This document shows, piece by piece, positions 28,642 through 36,752 of a stretch of DNA of 64,000 nt (position 1 is the first letter of the stretch; each line of letters begins with the position of its first letter). A program made the translations under genes and the position numbers. The notes under the pieces are model-generated. The model was not told the DNA's origin, searched no databases, and saw only the letters and a list, made by a program, of their open reading frames with translations. Source of the stretch: Daejeonella oryzae DSM 19973 (GTDB lineage: Bacteria > Bacteroidota > Bacteroidia > Sphingobacteriales > Sphingobacteriaceae); NCBI RefSeq assembly GCF_000422945.1, contig NZ_KE383964.1:411650-475649 (forward strand), written 5' to 3'.

Positions 28642-30066
28642 TTAGAAATGATAATTTAACACAAAATTATATTGAAGTATATTTACTTTATTAATTTCAA
28701 AACGGGTGTTGTCGTACGTTTTACCATTATTAATTTTTCCTGCAATCAGGAATTGAGCTTCAAGGCCTTTAAACGTTCCTGTAAAAGAATATCGGGCATC
28801 GGCATTAATCTGTGTATACGAAGGTAAGCCATACTTATTTAACTTGTAGTTTTTTACGTCGGGCATTTGATAATAACCTGCTGACAAAGATGTGTTCATC
28901 CCTGAGCGGGGAATATTATAATTCACTTTTGCCATAAAAGCATGAACATCACCAAATCCCTCATTTCGTTCCCTTGGAAGAAAGGTAAAAAAAGGCTCTC
29001 GTCCCCATTCACGGGGCATTAAATAGCGTCCATGAGCTGTGATCCGATTGTAGTTTAAGCTGGCTTCAAATATCTTATTTCTCCAACCGGCTCTTGTACC
29101 TAAAGAAACGGCTTTACCTCCTTTTTCAAAATAGGTTCTGGCAGCATCCGGATTTCCTCCATCATTCACCGCATCCTGTCTGATCAGCTGTGCGGAAGCA
29201 AATACTGAACTTTTGTTTTTAATAGGGAACATCAAATCTGCCTGCAGCATAGCGGTGTTAAAAACATTTTCGGAGAATAGGTCCCAGGCCTGAAGTTTTA
29301 AGTTATTGATGTTTGTGCTAATTCCTAAAATAGCAGCAGATTTACTTTCAATAGAATTTAGGTATGCTGATTTTGTTCCGTCTGTATTTAAACCAGCCGG
29401 ATAAATTCCCATTGATTCACCTGTGTTATACCATTTTGTAGTTCCTCTCGGAGAAATAGCGTAGAGCCAGCCACCCTCAATTTTTGTATTTTTAATCTCG
29501 TTGAATTCTATATACAGACCTTCTACTCCTGTAGAGCGCATTCGCCCATCCTGTAAATTAATGAAAGGAGTATTAATTAACTGCCGGCCTGCAGTTGCTG
29601 AAGATTTTTTATAATTGTATTTGAGATGTACTTCTTCTAAACGGGTGATGAATTTTTTATTAGCCGGATCCTGAATATCAAAAAGAGAAGATTCATAGCG
29701 GTTTAATTGCCCTGTTACAGAGTCGGCTAAGGTAAAGTCGGAAGAGCCCATATTGTAAATGTATGATCCGCTTAGAGCAAGCTGAAAGCCATGTAAGGGT
29801 GCGGTTTCATAACGAATGCTGCCACCAACCGCATTTGCATAATAATCCGTCAGGCCCTTTTTATTATCAGTTGCCATAAAAAAGTATCTGAAGTGGCCAT
29901 CGATCTGAGCCTTTTTTAAAGCCGAAAGTAAAGAAGTCGAGTCTACATTTTTAAGCCCTTCGCTTTTCTCAATTTCAGATTGCTCAGCAATTTCCTGATT
30001 TTGTGCAAAGAGCATAGTTCCGCCGGTAAATAATATTAGCATTACTGCTAACATGATTTTTTTCAT
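28642..30066 (-). CDS. OprD-like outer-membrane porin
   Basis: This is a 474-residue outer-membrane beta-barrel. I start it at the ATG at 30066, which gives a signal peptide (KKIMLAVMLILFTGGTMLFA); an in-frame start 49 codons upstream precedes this signal and is unlikely. Family marks of OprD-type substrate-specific porins are GHFRYFFMATDN at the start of the barrel, GRQLINTPFINLQDGRMRST in the middle and alternating aromatic beta strands ending LNYHF. OprD relatives admit small organic or inorganic anions. Lying between a split YeeE/YedE pair and the Crp/Fnr gene, it may let sulfur oxyanions into the periplasm; that is inference. Confidence 0.82.
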   Translation of the reverse strand: MKKIMLAVMLILFTGGTMLFAQNQEIAEQSEIEKSEGLKNVDSTSLLSALKKAQIDGHFRYFFMATDNKKGLTDYYANAVGGSIRYETAPLHGFQLALSGSYIYNMGSSDFTLADSVTGQLNRYESSLFDIQDPANKKFITRLEEVHLKYNYKKSSATAGRQLINTPFINLQDGRMRSTGVEGLYIEFNEIKNTKIEGGWLYAISPRGTTKWYNTGESMGIYPAGLNTDGTKSAYLNSIESKSAAILGISTNINNLKLQAWDLFSENVFNTAMLQADLMFPIKNKSSVFASAQLIRQDAVNDGGNPDAARTYFEKGGKAVSLGTRAGWRNKIFEASLNYNRITAHGRYLMPREWGREPFFTFLPRERNEGFGDVHAFMAKVNYNIPRSGMNTSLSAGYYQMPDVKNYKLNKYGLPSYTQINADARYSFTGTFKGLEAQFLIAGKINNGKTYDNTRFEINKVNILQYNFVLNYHF

Positions 30067-30124
30067 TTTTATCGAGTTTAGAAAAAGGGAAGAATGTTTA
30101 CAGAACATGGTCCGAAAACAAACA

Positions 30125-30164
30125 TCCCGGAACAATACTCCGTGTTTCAGAATTAATTCCGGGA
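30125..30164 (-). other. Inverted repeat in the porin leader
   Basis: TCCCGGAA (30125-30132) and TTCCGGGA (30157-30164) pair perfectly across a 24-base loop, 59 bases ahead of the porin start. No T tract follows. It could be an mRNA leader structure or a protein-binding site. Confidence 0.4.
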
Positions 30165-30179
30165 GGTTAATAAAATGGA

Positions 30180-30205
30180 ATATGGGGCTTTTGAGATCCC
30201 CATAT
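30180..30205 (-). terminator. Hairpin after the YeeE/YedE pair
   Basis: Perfect 8-bp arms ATATGGGG / CCCCATAT enclose a 10-base loop, 51 bases beyond the second YeeE/YedE stop. On the minus strand it is followed by a T-rich stretch. It probably ends or attenuates the upstream usp-yeeE transcript before the porin. Confidence 0.55.
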
Positions 30206-30255
30206 ATAAACAATATTTGATGCTGATTTCCTGACTGAAAAGATTAGTTTGAAAA

Positions 30256-30669
30256 TTAATGAGGCAATTTATCTCTCAATAATCCATACAAATATGTTCC
30301 AACCAGCGCAAAGAAAAATACAATAATCATGGACAGGAAACCGTAGCCGATGTTTACGACCATGGGTCCGGGGCAGGCACCGCTTAATGCCCAGCCAAGT
30401 CCAAAGATTGATCCTCCTAAAAGATAGCGTGTAACTGATTTTTCCTTTGGAGCAAATACGATCGGGTTACCGTGGAAATCCCTGATTTTATATTTTTTAA
30501 TTAACGCAACGCCAATTACGCCCAGAATTACGGCAGTACCAATAATTCCATACATGTGAAAGGATTGAAAACGGAACATTTCCTGTATCCGGAACCATGA
30601 AATGGCTTCTGATTTAGCCATTGCAATGCCGAAGACTATACCGAGTAAGCCAAATTTTAAAAATTTCAT
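30256..30669 (-). CDS. YeeE/YedE-family membrane protein, C-terminal half type
   Basis: This 137-residue membrane protein has about four hydrophobic segments and the family Cys motif LSGACPGPMVVNIGYG (Cys about 99). It corresponds to one half of the YeeE/YedE (TsuA) thiosulfate transporter fold, in which conserved cysteines guide thiosulfate through the membrane. It starts 4 bases after the partner gene that encodes the other half, and would pair with it. Two-piece versions of this kind (PmpA/PmpB type) are known beside persulfide-responsive genes. Confidence 0.85.
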   Translation of the reverse strand: MKFLKFGLLGIVFGIAMAKSEAISWFRIQEMFRFQSFHMYGIIGTAVILGVIGVALIKKYKIRDFHGNPIVFAPKEKSVTRYLLGGSIFGLGWALSGACPGPMVVNIGYGFLSMIIVFFFALVGTYLYGLLRDKLPH

Positions 30670-30673
30670 AGTA

Positions 30674-31231
30674 TTAAAATATTAATGGGAATATTAAAAA
30701 TGTCATTATTAAACCGCCTGCAAAAAATCCGATTACAGCAATAAGAGAGGGAACCTGCAGGTCAGATAGACCGCTGATTGCATGCCCTGATGTACAGCCG
30801 CCCGCATAACGTGATCCGAAGCCCACCATTAATCCTCCTAAAGCCAAAACAAGAAATCCCTTCAGTGAAAAAACAGCCTCCATGCTGAATAATTCTGCCG
30901 GTTGTAATGAAGCAGGAGCAGCAAAGCCTAACTGATTTAAATCTGTTATTGTTGCTTGCGAAATTTGTACCGGCGCATCGGTAGAGAGATAATGTTTGGC
31001 TAAAAAGCCACCGATAATAGCACCAACCAGAAATACCAGGTTCCAGATTTGTGATTTCCAGTTAAAGTCAAAAAATTTAACCTTTTTACCCAGGCCGCTT
31101 GCAGCACAGATGGTTCTTAAGTTTGATGAAAAGCCAAATGATTGTCCGAAATATAAAAGGAAAAACATGATTCCGGCTATCAGAGCCCCTGAGAACCACC
31201 ATGACCAGGTTTGTGTTATGATATCTATCAT
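30674..31231 (-). CDS. YeeE/YedE-family membrane protein, N-terminal half type
   Basis: This 185-residue membrane protein has about five hydrophobic helices and the signature GSRYAGGCTSGHAISGLSDL, containing the conserved Cys of the YeeE/YedE family. With the next gene, 4 bases downstream, it completes a split transporter predicted to import thiosulfate or a related sulfur compound. It starts 2 bases after the UspA gene stop, so usp and both halves form one tight operon. A full-length single-chain YeeE is about 350 residues, close to the sum of the two products. Confidence 0.87.
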   Translation of the reverse strand: MIDIITQTWSWWFSGALIAGIMFFLLYFGQSFGFSSNLRTICAASGLGKKVKFFDFNWKSQIWNLVFLVGAIIGGFLAKHYLSTDAPVQISQATITDLNQLGFAAPASLQPAELFSMEAVFSLKGFLVLALGGLMVGFGSRYAGGCTSGHAISGLSDLQVPSLIAVIGFFAGGLIMTFLIFPLIF

Positions 31232-31233
31232 GA

Positions 31234-32076
31234 TTATTTAGTGTTATTTAAATGAAATGAAATAATGGGCTTGAACAAGTGATTGATCAATTTTTCGGTT
31301 GCACTTTGATGGAACATTCCACCTTTTCCGTGTGTACCGATACAAATCAGATCCATATTATTCATTTGGTTAAAATGAATTACGCCGTTCTCTACATCCT
31401 TATCATTGATCAAATGACATTCGTAATTTGTAATATTATTAAGCTCCGCAAATTTTTTCATATTTGATTCAACCGTAGCCAAATCTCCCTGTGTACTACC
31501 GCTTGTTATTTGTAGCAAATGTAGCTTGATGCCAAATGCATTGATCAGTTTATGCAAAAGAGATATGTCTTCTTTTACCGGATTGCTGAAATTATATACT
31601 AATAAAATATTGCTGATTATAAGATCCGAGCGATCGCACATCAGGGAAAGCAATGGAGTTTTAGACTTGCGGGCTATCACCTGTGTTTCTGATCCTGATA
31701 ATTTTTCTTTTAAACCCCATGCGCCTTTTGTACCCATTACTATTAAATCAAAATGATTTATTTCTGAGAATTTTAAAATAGCATCTGTTGTTTTTCCAAG
31801 TACCAAATGGGTTTGAATCTGATCTCCGTACAGGCTCTTCAGATTTGCTAATTTTCTTTCAGCTATTTCTTTTTGCTTTAAAACGTAGTTGATGTCAATT
31901 TCTCCGCAAGTTCTGATTTCGCCATTAGCATCAATTGTTACGGTGTCAGGCACTTCTAAAACATGTAGAAAGTTAATTTCAATGTCTGATTTTTCTTCAA
32001 GCTTTTTTACCATCAGGTAAGCAAATTCTGCCTGAACTGAGAAATCGGTAGGGATAAGTATTTTTAAACTTTCCAT
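31234..32076 (-). CDS. Tandem universal stress protein (UspA family)
   Basis: This 280-residue cytoplasmic protein has two UspA folds. The first (about 1-145) carries the ATP-loop VMGTKGAWGLKEKLSGSETQ. The second (about 150-280) carries IGTHGKGGMFHQSATEKLIN. Both loops keep the Gly-rich spacing and a Ser/Thr, so nucleotide binding is plausible. Usp proteins are induced by stress and by low oxygen and often sit beside sulfur-transport and metallo-beta-lactamase genes in Bacteroidota. It leads the usp-yeeE-yeeE operon with 2- and 4-base gaps. Its upstream region (32077-32190) shows no convincing copy of the Crp/Fnr module. Confidence 0.92.
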   Translation of the reverse strand: MESLKILIPTDFSVQAEFAYLMVKKLEEKSDIEINFLHVLEVPDTVTIDANGEIRTCGEIDINYVLKQKEIAERKLANLKSLYGDQIQTHLVLGKTTDAILKFSEINHFDLIVMGTKGAWGLKEKLSGSETQVIARKSKTPLLSLMCDRSDLIISNILLVYNFSNPVKEDISLLHKLINAFGIKLHLLQITSGSTQGDLATVESNMKKFAELNNITNYECHLINDKDVENGVIHFNQMNNMDLICIGTHGKGGMFHQSATEKLINHLFKPIISFHLNNTK

Positions 32077-32190
32077 ATAATTTGTTGATTTAGATTATTT
32101 GATGGCAAATTAGCATCAATTCTTAAGCAGACTTTTTTCAAATCCGGATGATGTCAATATATTCCGGTAATGTTTTTAAAGCGGGGAGTA

Positions 32191-32502
32191 TTATTTAACA
32201 AATTGCTTTATATCTTCCCAGGTACCGCCATTCACTACATTTTTAAACCCATTCTGTTCTAAAATTGCTTTTGCCTGGCCGCTTCTGTTGCCACTGCGAC
32301 AGAAAACAACAATGTTTTTCTTGTCTTTAAATTGCTCTAATTGTGCGGGTACAATATCCAGAGGGATATTTACTGAACCTGGTACATGGCCTTCGGCAAA
32401 TTCACCCCGACTTCTTACATCCACTAAAAATGCTCCTTCTTCAATAATGTTTTTTAGATCTACTGGTTCTGAACCACCGAATATCTGTTTAAATATGTTC
32501 AT
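32191..32502 (-). CDS. Single-domain rhodanese (sulfurtransferase)
   Basis: This 103-residue rhodanese homology domain protein has the active-site loop VVFCRSGNRSGQA, whose Cys (about 69) would carry a persulfide. Upstream motifs FLVDVRSRGEFAEGHVPGS and the C-terminal NGGTWEDIKQF are canonical. It moves sulfane sulfur between thiosulfate or persulfide donors and acceptors in the cytoplasm. It lies downstream of the DUF2892 and DUF6132 genes on the same strand and probably belongs to their transcript. Confidence 0.94.
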   Translation of the reverse strand: MNIFKQIFGGSEPVDLKNIIEEGAFLVDVRSRGEFAEGHVPGSVNIPLDIVPAQLEQFKDKKNIVVFCRSGNRSGQAKAILEQNGFKNVVNGGTWEDIKQFVK

Positions 32503-32646
32503 TTTTTTAAAATTTAAATTGTTGAATTGTAAATTATATCATATATGCTGTTTATCCAATCAGGCCCTTTATCCATCCGGCTTTGCCGTTTATTAAGTGA
32601 AATTATTTATGATCTTACCTGGATTTGAATTATCAGTTTCCTGATT

Positions 32647-32874
32647 TTATTCCTGTACTTTTTCTTCTGCAAACTGCTTTTTGTTTTCTTTTTTAAACAT
32701 GCCCAGCAATAAAGCTCCCATGGCCGCACCATAAATTGTGCTGTTTAGCGGTTGAGATGTTATGGCGCAAGTGCCGGAGGTACAACCTATCTGCTGCCAG
32801 TAAAAATATCCTGTGAAGGCGCCGATTATTGCTCCTGTTAGATATAAAATATTATTATTAAACCACTTCTTCAT
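32647..32874 (-). CDS. DUF6132-like small membrane protein
   Basis: This 75-residue protein has two transmembrane segments (NNILYLTGAIIGAFTGYFYW and STIYGAAMGALLLGMF) separated by a conserved loop with two cysteines, QIGCTSGTCAITSQP. The paired Cys in the loop suggests a thiol or metal role. The start at 32874 is chosen because it gives MKKWFNNN directly before the first helix. A longer frame reaching 33024 is the overlap shadow of the preceding gene. It overlaps that gene's end by 17 bases, a mark of translational coupling. This family is often found with rhodanese and DUF2892 genes. Confidence 0.8.
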   Translation of the reverse strand: MKKWFNNNILYLTGAIIGAFTGYFYWQQIGCTSGTCAITSQPLNSTIYGAAMGALLLGMFKKENKKQFAEEKVQE

Positions 32875-33094
32875 AGGTGGTATCTTTAATAGTTCCCGAA
32901 GACTTTCTAATTTTTGGAGCACATACGGCTGTTCCGCAACAACCCGCATTAAACACGGCCATGCTGCTAAACAATAAACCCGCAACACCCAGAAGTACAT
33001 CACTGATAATGAAAGCCTGTACAATTATAGCCAGACCAATCATCAGTCTTAGGAATCGGATAATTGACCAGTTTGTTAAAATAGTTTGTCTCAT
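32858..33094 (-). CDS. DUF2892 (YgaP-type) membrane protein
   Basis: This 78-residue protein resembles the membrane anchor part of YgaP-like rhodaneses (DUF2892): two hydrophobic helices (RLMIGLAIIVQAFII and VLLGVAGLLFSSMAV) and a terminal cysteine-rich stretch FNAGCCGTAVCAPK. In E. coli the DUF2892 helices and a rhodanese domain are one polypeptide. Here they are separate genes of one operon, with DUF6132 between them. A Crp/Fnr-type activator module with a perfect TAnnTTTG lies 43 bases upstream of the start. Confidence 0.85.
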   Translation of the reverse strand: MRQTILTNWSIIRFLRLMIGLAIIVQAFIISDVLLGVAGLLFSSMAVFNAGCCGTAVCAPKIRKSSGTIKDTTYEEVV

Positions 33095-33136
33095 GGTATT
33101 CCTGATTTAAATATATCCCAATTTGTTTTGGTACAA

Positions 33137-33180
33137 CAAAAGTACAGGCTTAAAGAAAGAATATTGGTAACAAAGGTTAC
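33137..33180 (-). promoter_or_regulatory. Crp/Fnr-type palindrome plus consensus -7 element
   Basis: GTAAC-AAAG-GTTAC (33167-33180), a perfect 5-bp palindrome, is centred exactly 35 bp upstream of the TTTG of TACTTTTG (33137-33144, minus strand), a full TAnnTTTG match. It would drive DUF2892, DUF6132 and rhodanese with a leader of about 36 bases. This is the best-formed module of the set. Confidence 0.8.
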
Positions 33181-33296
33181 AAATGGGATTTTTAAAATCA
33201 GGGAAAGATTATGCGATAGTATTAATATTAAACCACTTAAATCTGATAGCTATACAGAAGGGTACTATTTATAATTAACATCGGGGAGCTTGAATT

Positions 33297-33596
33297 CTAG
33301 TGAAGGCGGTAATTCCCAATGTGTTTTTCGCTTTCTTTTAAGCTTTTTTTCTGTTTAAAATATTTAAAAAATCCGGTTATCAGAATGAGTACTGCCATAA
33401 TCCAGAATGCAATTTCAAACCATAATCCATAATCAATCTCGATTAAATTGTTTACAGACATTCCGGCAATAGAGAAATATAGTGATGTGCGGATGAATGC
33501 TAGAAGAGTTCGGTCGTTACCCATTGAAGTTCTCTCAATTGCCAGGCGTTCCCGCAAAATGAGGTCTTTATTAATCTGTTTGTTTAAGTCATTCAT
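33297..33596 (-). CDS. DUF202 membrane protein
   Basis: This 99-residue protein has the DUF202 signature at the N-terminus (RERLAIERTSMGNDRTLLAF, then RTSLYFSIAGMS) and two hydrophobic helices, the second being FWIMAVLILITGFFKYF. The ATG at 33596 is preferred over a TTG four codons earlier. It has a basic C-terminal tail. The function of the family is not known, although some members accompany transporters. A terminator lies between the preceding persulfide dioxygenase gene and this one, so it may have its own promoter. Confidence 0.83.
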   Translation of the reverse strand: MNDLNKQINKDLILRERLAIERTSMGNDRTLLAFIRTSLYFSIAGMSVNNLIEIDYGLWFEIAFWIMAVLILITGFFKYFKQKKSLKESEKHIGNYRLH

Positions 33597-33665
33597 TATG
33601 ATTTTCAACTAAGTTTATTCCTTATTATTCATATCGCTGCAAACTCCGGGATGAAATATAAATAT

Positions 33666-33695
33666 AAAAGCTGCCCGGGGGTGTGGGCAGCTTTT
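33666..33695 (-). terminator. Rho-independent terminator after persulfide dioxygenase gene
   Basis: Perfect 11-bp arms AAAAGCTGCCC / GGGCAGCTTTT with an 8-base loop, 20 bases beyond the stop at 33715. A/T tracts flank it. Confidence 0.85.
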
Positions 33696-33714
33696 AATAC
33701 AATGGTCTGATTAC

Positions 33715-35115
33715 TTAGGAAACTACCGGTTCTCCGGCATTTACCCATTCATTAATGCTTCCTGAGAAATTAAGAACATTTGTATATCCATTTTTTGCTA
33801 AGATGGAATAACCGATTGTTGCTCTGTCTCCACTCTGGCAATGAATAATTACTTTTTTGTCTTTGCTGATTTTATCTAAATTCTCCGGCAAAGTTCCAAC
33901 AAATATGTTTTCGGCTTTAGCTATATGGCCTGCCTTAAATTCAGAAGCGCCTCTTAAATCTACCACCTGTACTCCGTTATTTTGAATCAGTCGTTTAGTT
34001 TCTTCGAGAGATATTACATTAGCTTTCTGCAATGTACCGCCAGCTTCGGTCCATGTAGAAGTAGAAGGTACATAACCTTCAATCTTATCCAGTCCGATTC
34101 GCATTAACTTCCTGGTAAGATCATCTAGTTGACCTTCATCAGCTAAAAGCATAAACGGCTCTTCGTATTTTAAGAACCATCCGGCCCAGGTTGCGAAAGA
34201 ATTATTTCCCTGAATGTTGATACTTCCCGGAATAAAGCCTGCTGCAAAATCGGTTTTAACGCGTGCATCCAGTAATTTCATTCCCTTAGCCATATTGGCT
34301 TTTAATTCTTCAGCGCTAAGTTTTTTAAGTTTTGGGACTTCAGTTAAAAGCGGACGATCTACTTTATTCAGCTTTTTCATCATCGCAAAATACTTCGGCG
34401 GTTCCGGTTGATCTTCGAGTAAATATTTGACAAAGCCTTTTTCGTCCTGCCCGTATTGAAATGCCCAGTTCCTTAATTTTTCATATCCTACGGTTGTGCT
34501 AGGTACAGAACCTAAGGCTTTACCACATGCCGAACCGGCACCATGACCAGGCCAAACCTGAATGAAATCAGGCAGGGCATCAAATTTTTTGATGGATTGA
34601 TACATTTGCTGAGCGCCAATATCCTGGGTTCCTTTCATCCCCGCTGCCTTTTCAAGCAAATCAGGTCTGCCAATATCTCCAACAAAAACAAAGTCGCCGG
34701 TGAACAGCATAACCGGTTTGTTAATTGCCGGATTATCAGTTAATAGAAAGCTGATGCTTTCCGGAGTATGACCCGGAGTATGCAATACGTCAATAGTAAG
34801 ATTTCCTACTTTTATTTTATCGCCATCTTTTAATCCTACATGAGGAAATTCATATTCCCAGCCAGAACCGCCTTCATCAGAAAGATACATATCCGCTCCG
34901 GTGAGTTCTGCAAGCTCTCTTGAACCTGCAAGAAAATCGGCATGAATATGGGTTTCTAAAATATGAGTGATTTTCATGTTATTGGCTTTCGCTATTTCAA
35001 GATAGGTATCCACATCCCGCTTAGCATCAATAACTGCGGCCACGCCGGCTTTCTGACAACCAATGAAATAACTTGCCTGAGCAAGGCTTTTGTCGTAAAT
35101 GTGTTGAAAAAACAT
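33715..35115 (-). CDS. Persulfide dioxygenase-rhodanese fusion (MBL fold)
   Basis: This 466-residue cytoplasmic protein has an ETHE1-like metallo-beta-lactamase domain (about 1-240) with the iron-ligand motif ETHIHADFLAG, VLHTPGHTPESIS and FTGDFVFVGDIGRPDL. Two rhodanese domains follow. The first (about 270-355) has no Cys in its active loop (LLADEG) and is catalytically dead. The second (about 370-466) has VIIHCQSGDRAT with the active Cys. This is the CstB/BlrA-type layout. It oxidises low-molecular-weight persulfides to sulfite and can then form thiosulfate. It has its own Crp/Fnr module and terminator. The TauE-like exporter upstream would remove the sulfite product. Confidence 0.93.
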   Translation of the reverse strand: MFFQHIYDKSLAQASYFIGCQKAGVAAVIDAKRDVDTYLEIAKANNMKITHILETHIHADFLAGSRELAELTGADMYLSDEGGSGWEYEFPHVGLKDGDKIKVGNLTIDVLHTPGHTPESISFLLTDNPAINKPVMLFTGDFVFVGDIGRPDLLEKAAGMKGTQDIGAQQMYQSIKKFDALPDFIQVWPGHGAGSACGKALGSVPSTTVGYEKLRNWAFQYGQDEKGFVKYLLEDQPEPPKYFAMMKKLNKVDRPLLTEVPKLKKLSAEELKANMAKGMKLLDARVKTDFAAGFIPGSINIQGNNSFATWAGWFLKYEEPFMLLADEGQLDDLTRKLMRIGLDKIEGYVPSTSTWTEAGGTLQKANVISLEETKRLIQNNGVQVVDLRGASEFKAGHIAKAENIFVGTLPENLDKISKDKKVIIHCQSGDRATIGYSILAKNGYTNVLNFSGSINEWVNAGEPVVS

Positions 35116-35151
35116 AATTATTTTTTTTTATTTTTTAATTTATTGATAGTA

Positions 35152-35195
35152 CAAATATGCGATGATTTTTTGCTGAATATGGTAACATTAGTTGC
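35152..35195 (-). promoter_or_regulatory. Crp/Fnr-type palindrome plus -7 core for persulfide dioxygenase
   Basis: GTAAC-ATTA-GTTGC (35182-35195; one mismatch between arms) is centred exactly 35 bp upstream of a TTTG core (35152-35155, minus strand, in CATATTTG). Confidence 0.7.
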
Positions 35196-35270
35196 ATTGA
35201 AATGGCGGTTTGTATCAAATTTTTCAGGCTTAAATCAAGTTCGCTTTTAAAATTTTATGTGTAATTATTT

Positions 35271-36086
35271 TTAATGTCCTCCGATTGAAGGAAAAAATAT
35301 TTCTTTCACAATAATGTAGATTCCCATTATTAAAACAAACCATCCAAATGATTTTTTAAGTTTATCACCCGATATTTTCTTTGACAATACAATTCCTATA
35401 AATATGCCGATTACGGCAAAAGCAGTAAAACCGCCTAATAATTTCCAGTCTATTACCTGAGCTCCCTGTAAATCTCCGGTAAAACCGATTAATGATTTTA
35501 CGGCGATAATAAAAAGGGAAGTTCCCACAGCCAGTTTCATAGGCATTCTTGCCAGTATTACCAAAGCCGGAATAATCAGGAATCCGCCGCCGGCGCCTAC
35601 TAATCCTGTAAGCATACCAACCAACGTTCCTTCCAATAAGATCATCGGGTAATTATAAGTGATTGGTGTATTTTCATCTGCTTCTTTGGTAGTTCCCGGC
35701 CTGATCATACTTACCGAAGCAAGGATCATTACGACAGCGAAAAGCAGCATTAATGCAATAGACTTGGTAATAACGAGTGAGCCAATAGAGAAAAGTTCCT
35801 GAGGAATCATCGGCACCAGCCACATTCGCGTAGCATAAACTGCGGCAATTGAAGGAATTCCAAAGATTAAAACGGTTTTAAAATCAACCCGCTTTTGTAT
35901 TGCACTTTGTACCCCGCCAACTAACGCGGTAGAGCCTACAATAAATAAGGAATAAGCAGTAGCCAGAACCGGATCAATTCCCATAATATAAACCAGGATA
36001 GGTACTGTTAAAATAGAACCTCCGCTTCCTATTAATCCTAATGATACACCTACAATTGCAGCCAGAATAAAACCTAAAATTTCCAT
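35271..36086 (-). CDS. TauE/SafE sulfite/sulfonate exporter family protein
   Basis: This 271-residue inner-membrane protein has about eight transmembrane segments arranged as two similar halves. The paired glycine motifs LIGSGGSILTVPILV (start) and LVGAGGGFLIIPALVIL (middle) are the TauE/SafE signature. Relatives export sulfite or sulfonates, or transport related anions. The gene sits just upstream of the persulfide dioxygenase gene and has its own Crp/Fnr-type module, which fits removal of sulfite made by that enzyme. The substrate assignment is inferred from family and context. Confidence 0.92.
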   Translation of the reverse strand: MEILGFILAAIVGVSLGLIGSGGSILTVPILVYIMGIDPVLATAYSLFIVGSTALVGGVQSAIQKRVDFKTVLIFGIPSIAAVYATRMWLVPMIPQELFSIGSLVITKSIALMLLFAVVMILASVSMIRPGTTKEADENTPITYNYPMILLEGTLVGMLTGLVGAGGGFLIIPALVILARMPMKLAVGTSLFIIAVKSLIGFTGDLQGAQVIDWKLLGGFTAFAVIGIFIGIVLSKKISGDKLKKSFGWFVLIMGIYIIVKEIFFPSIGGH

Positions 36087-36110
36087 TTAATTTCTTAATT
36101 AGTATGGATG

Positions 36111-36154
36111 CAAATGTCACCTAAGTTAAAGTTCTTATTGGTTACAAAAGTTAC
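36111..36154 (-). promoter_or_regulatory. Crp/Fnr-type palindrome plus -7 core for tauE
   Basis: GTTAC-AAAA-GTTAC (36141-36154) is centred exactly 35 bp upstream of a TTTG core (36111-36114, minus strand, in GACATTTG), with a leader of about 18 bases. Confidence 0.7.
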
Positions 36155-36252
36155 ATTGCCGGAAATCATTATCATGGTAATTTTAGCGGGTTTAGAAAAT
36201 TTTTGGATGTAAAAAAATTGCAGAAGATTTGAGGTCACAGCATCATAAATAA

Positions 36253-36740
36253 TTAATCATTATCATCGTTATAATCCTGATTATTTGTTTCATTTAGTAC
36301 ACCACTTCTTATTTCAGAATGTCTTATCTGCCCGCCAAGGTAACCCGTTCTGGCCACCAGACCAAAACTTATCAATGTTATTATTAATGTGATTATCGCT
36401 GCCGTTCTGTTAATAAGCTATTGATTGCAGTAAGATACATTGATATTAATGAAAAGAAACCGGTTATACCCAGCCCGATTAAAGCATATAATGCAAAATC
36501 CTCATGCTGTTTAATTATACTTTCTGAAACCCCCTGAAGTCTCTCGACAGTTTCTTCAGCTTCTTCACCGGTTAGGTAGGAGATACCCGCTCCCATAGCT
36601 GAAATGATGAGCAAAATATAGGAAGCAATTTTTGTATGGTTGCTTTTAACCCAAAGTCCATAGGCCAGAACTAATCCGCCTAAGATCGAACCGAAAATAG
36701 GAAGATGAGTTATTAATAAGTGAATATGCGTTTGATCCAT
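36253..36740 (-). pseudogene. DUF2231-like membrane protein, split by a frameshift
   Basis: From the ATG at 36740 the frame reads MDQTHIHLLITHLPIFGS, three further hydrophobic helices, and stops at 36393 after INSLLTERQR. Immediately past the break, another frame continues LINRTAAIITLIITLISFGL, then VARTGYLGGQIRHSEI and an acidic tail, ending at 36253. That continuation is a fourth helix plus the conserved Arg/His tail I associate with this family, so one base appears to be missing near 36405-36420. His-rich helix ends suggest heme or metal binding, which is inference. A perfect -7 element and an Fnr-like site lie directly upstream. Either the gene is recently inactivated, or the break is a sequencing error or a programmed shift. 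Confidence 0.75.
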
Positions 36741-36752
36741 GATTTTTTTTAT

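Noticed and set aside
28642-30213. Porin start 49 codons upstream
   Set aside because: That stretch has no signal peptide, runs through the hairpin region, and leaves the true signal sequence internal.
32077-32190. A further Crp/Fnr module upstream of the UspA gene
   Set aside because: A CAAA lies at 32106, but the 14 bases at the matching position (32136-32149) do not form a palindrome.
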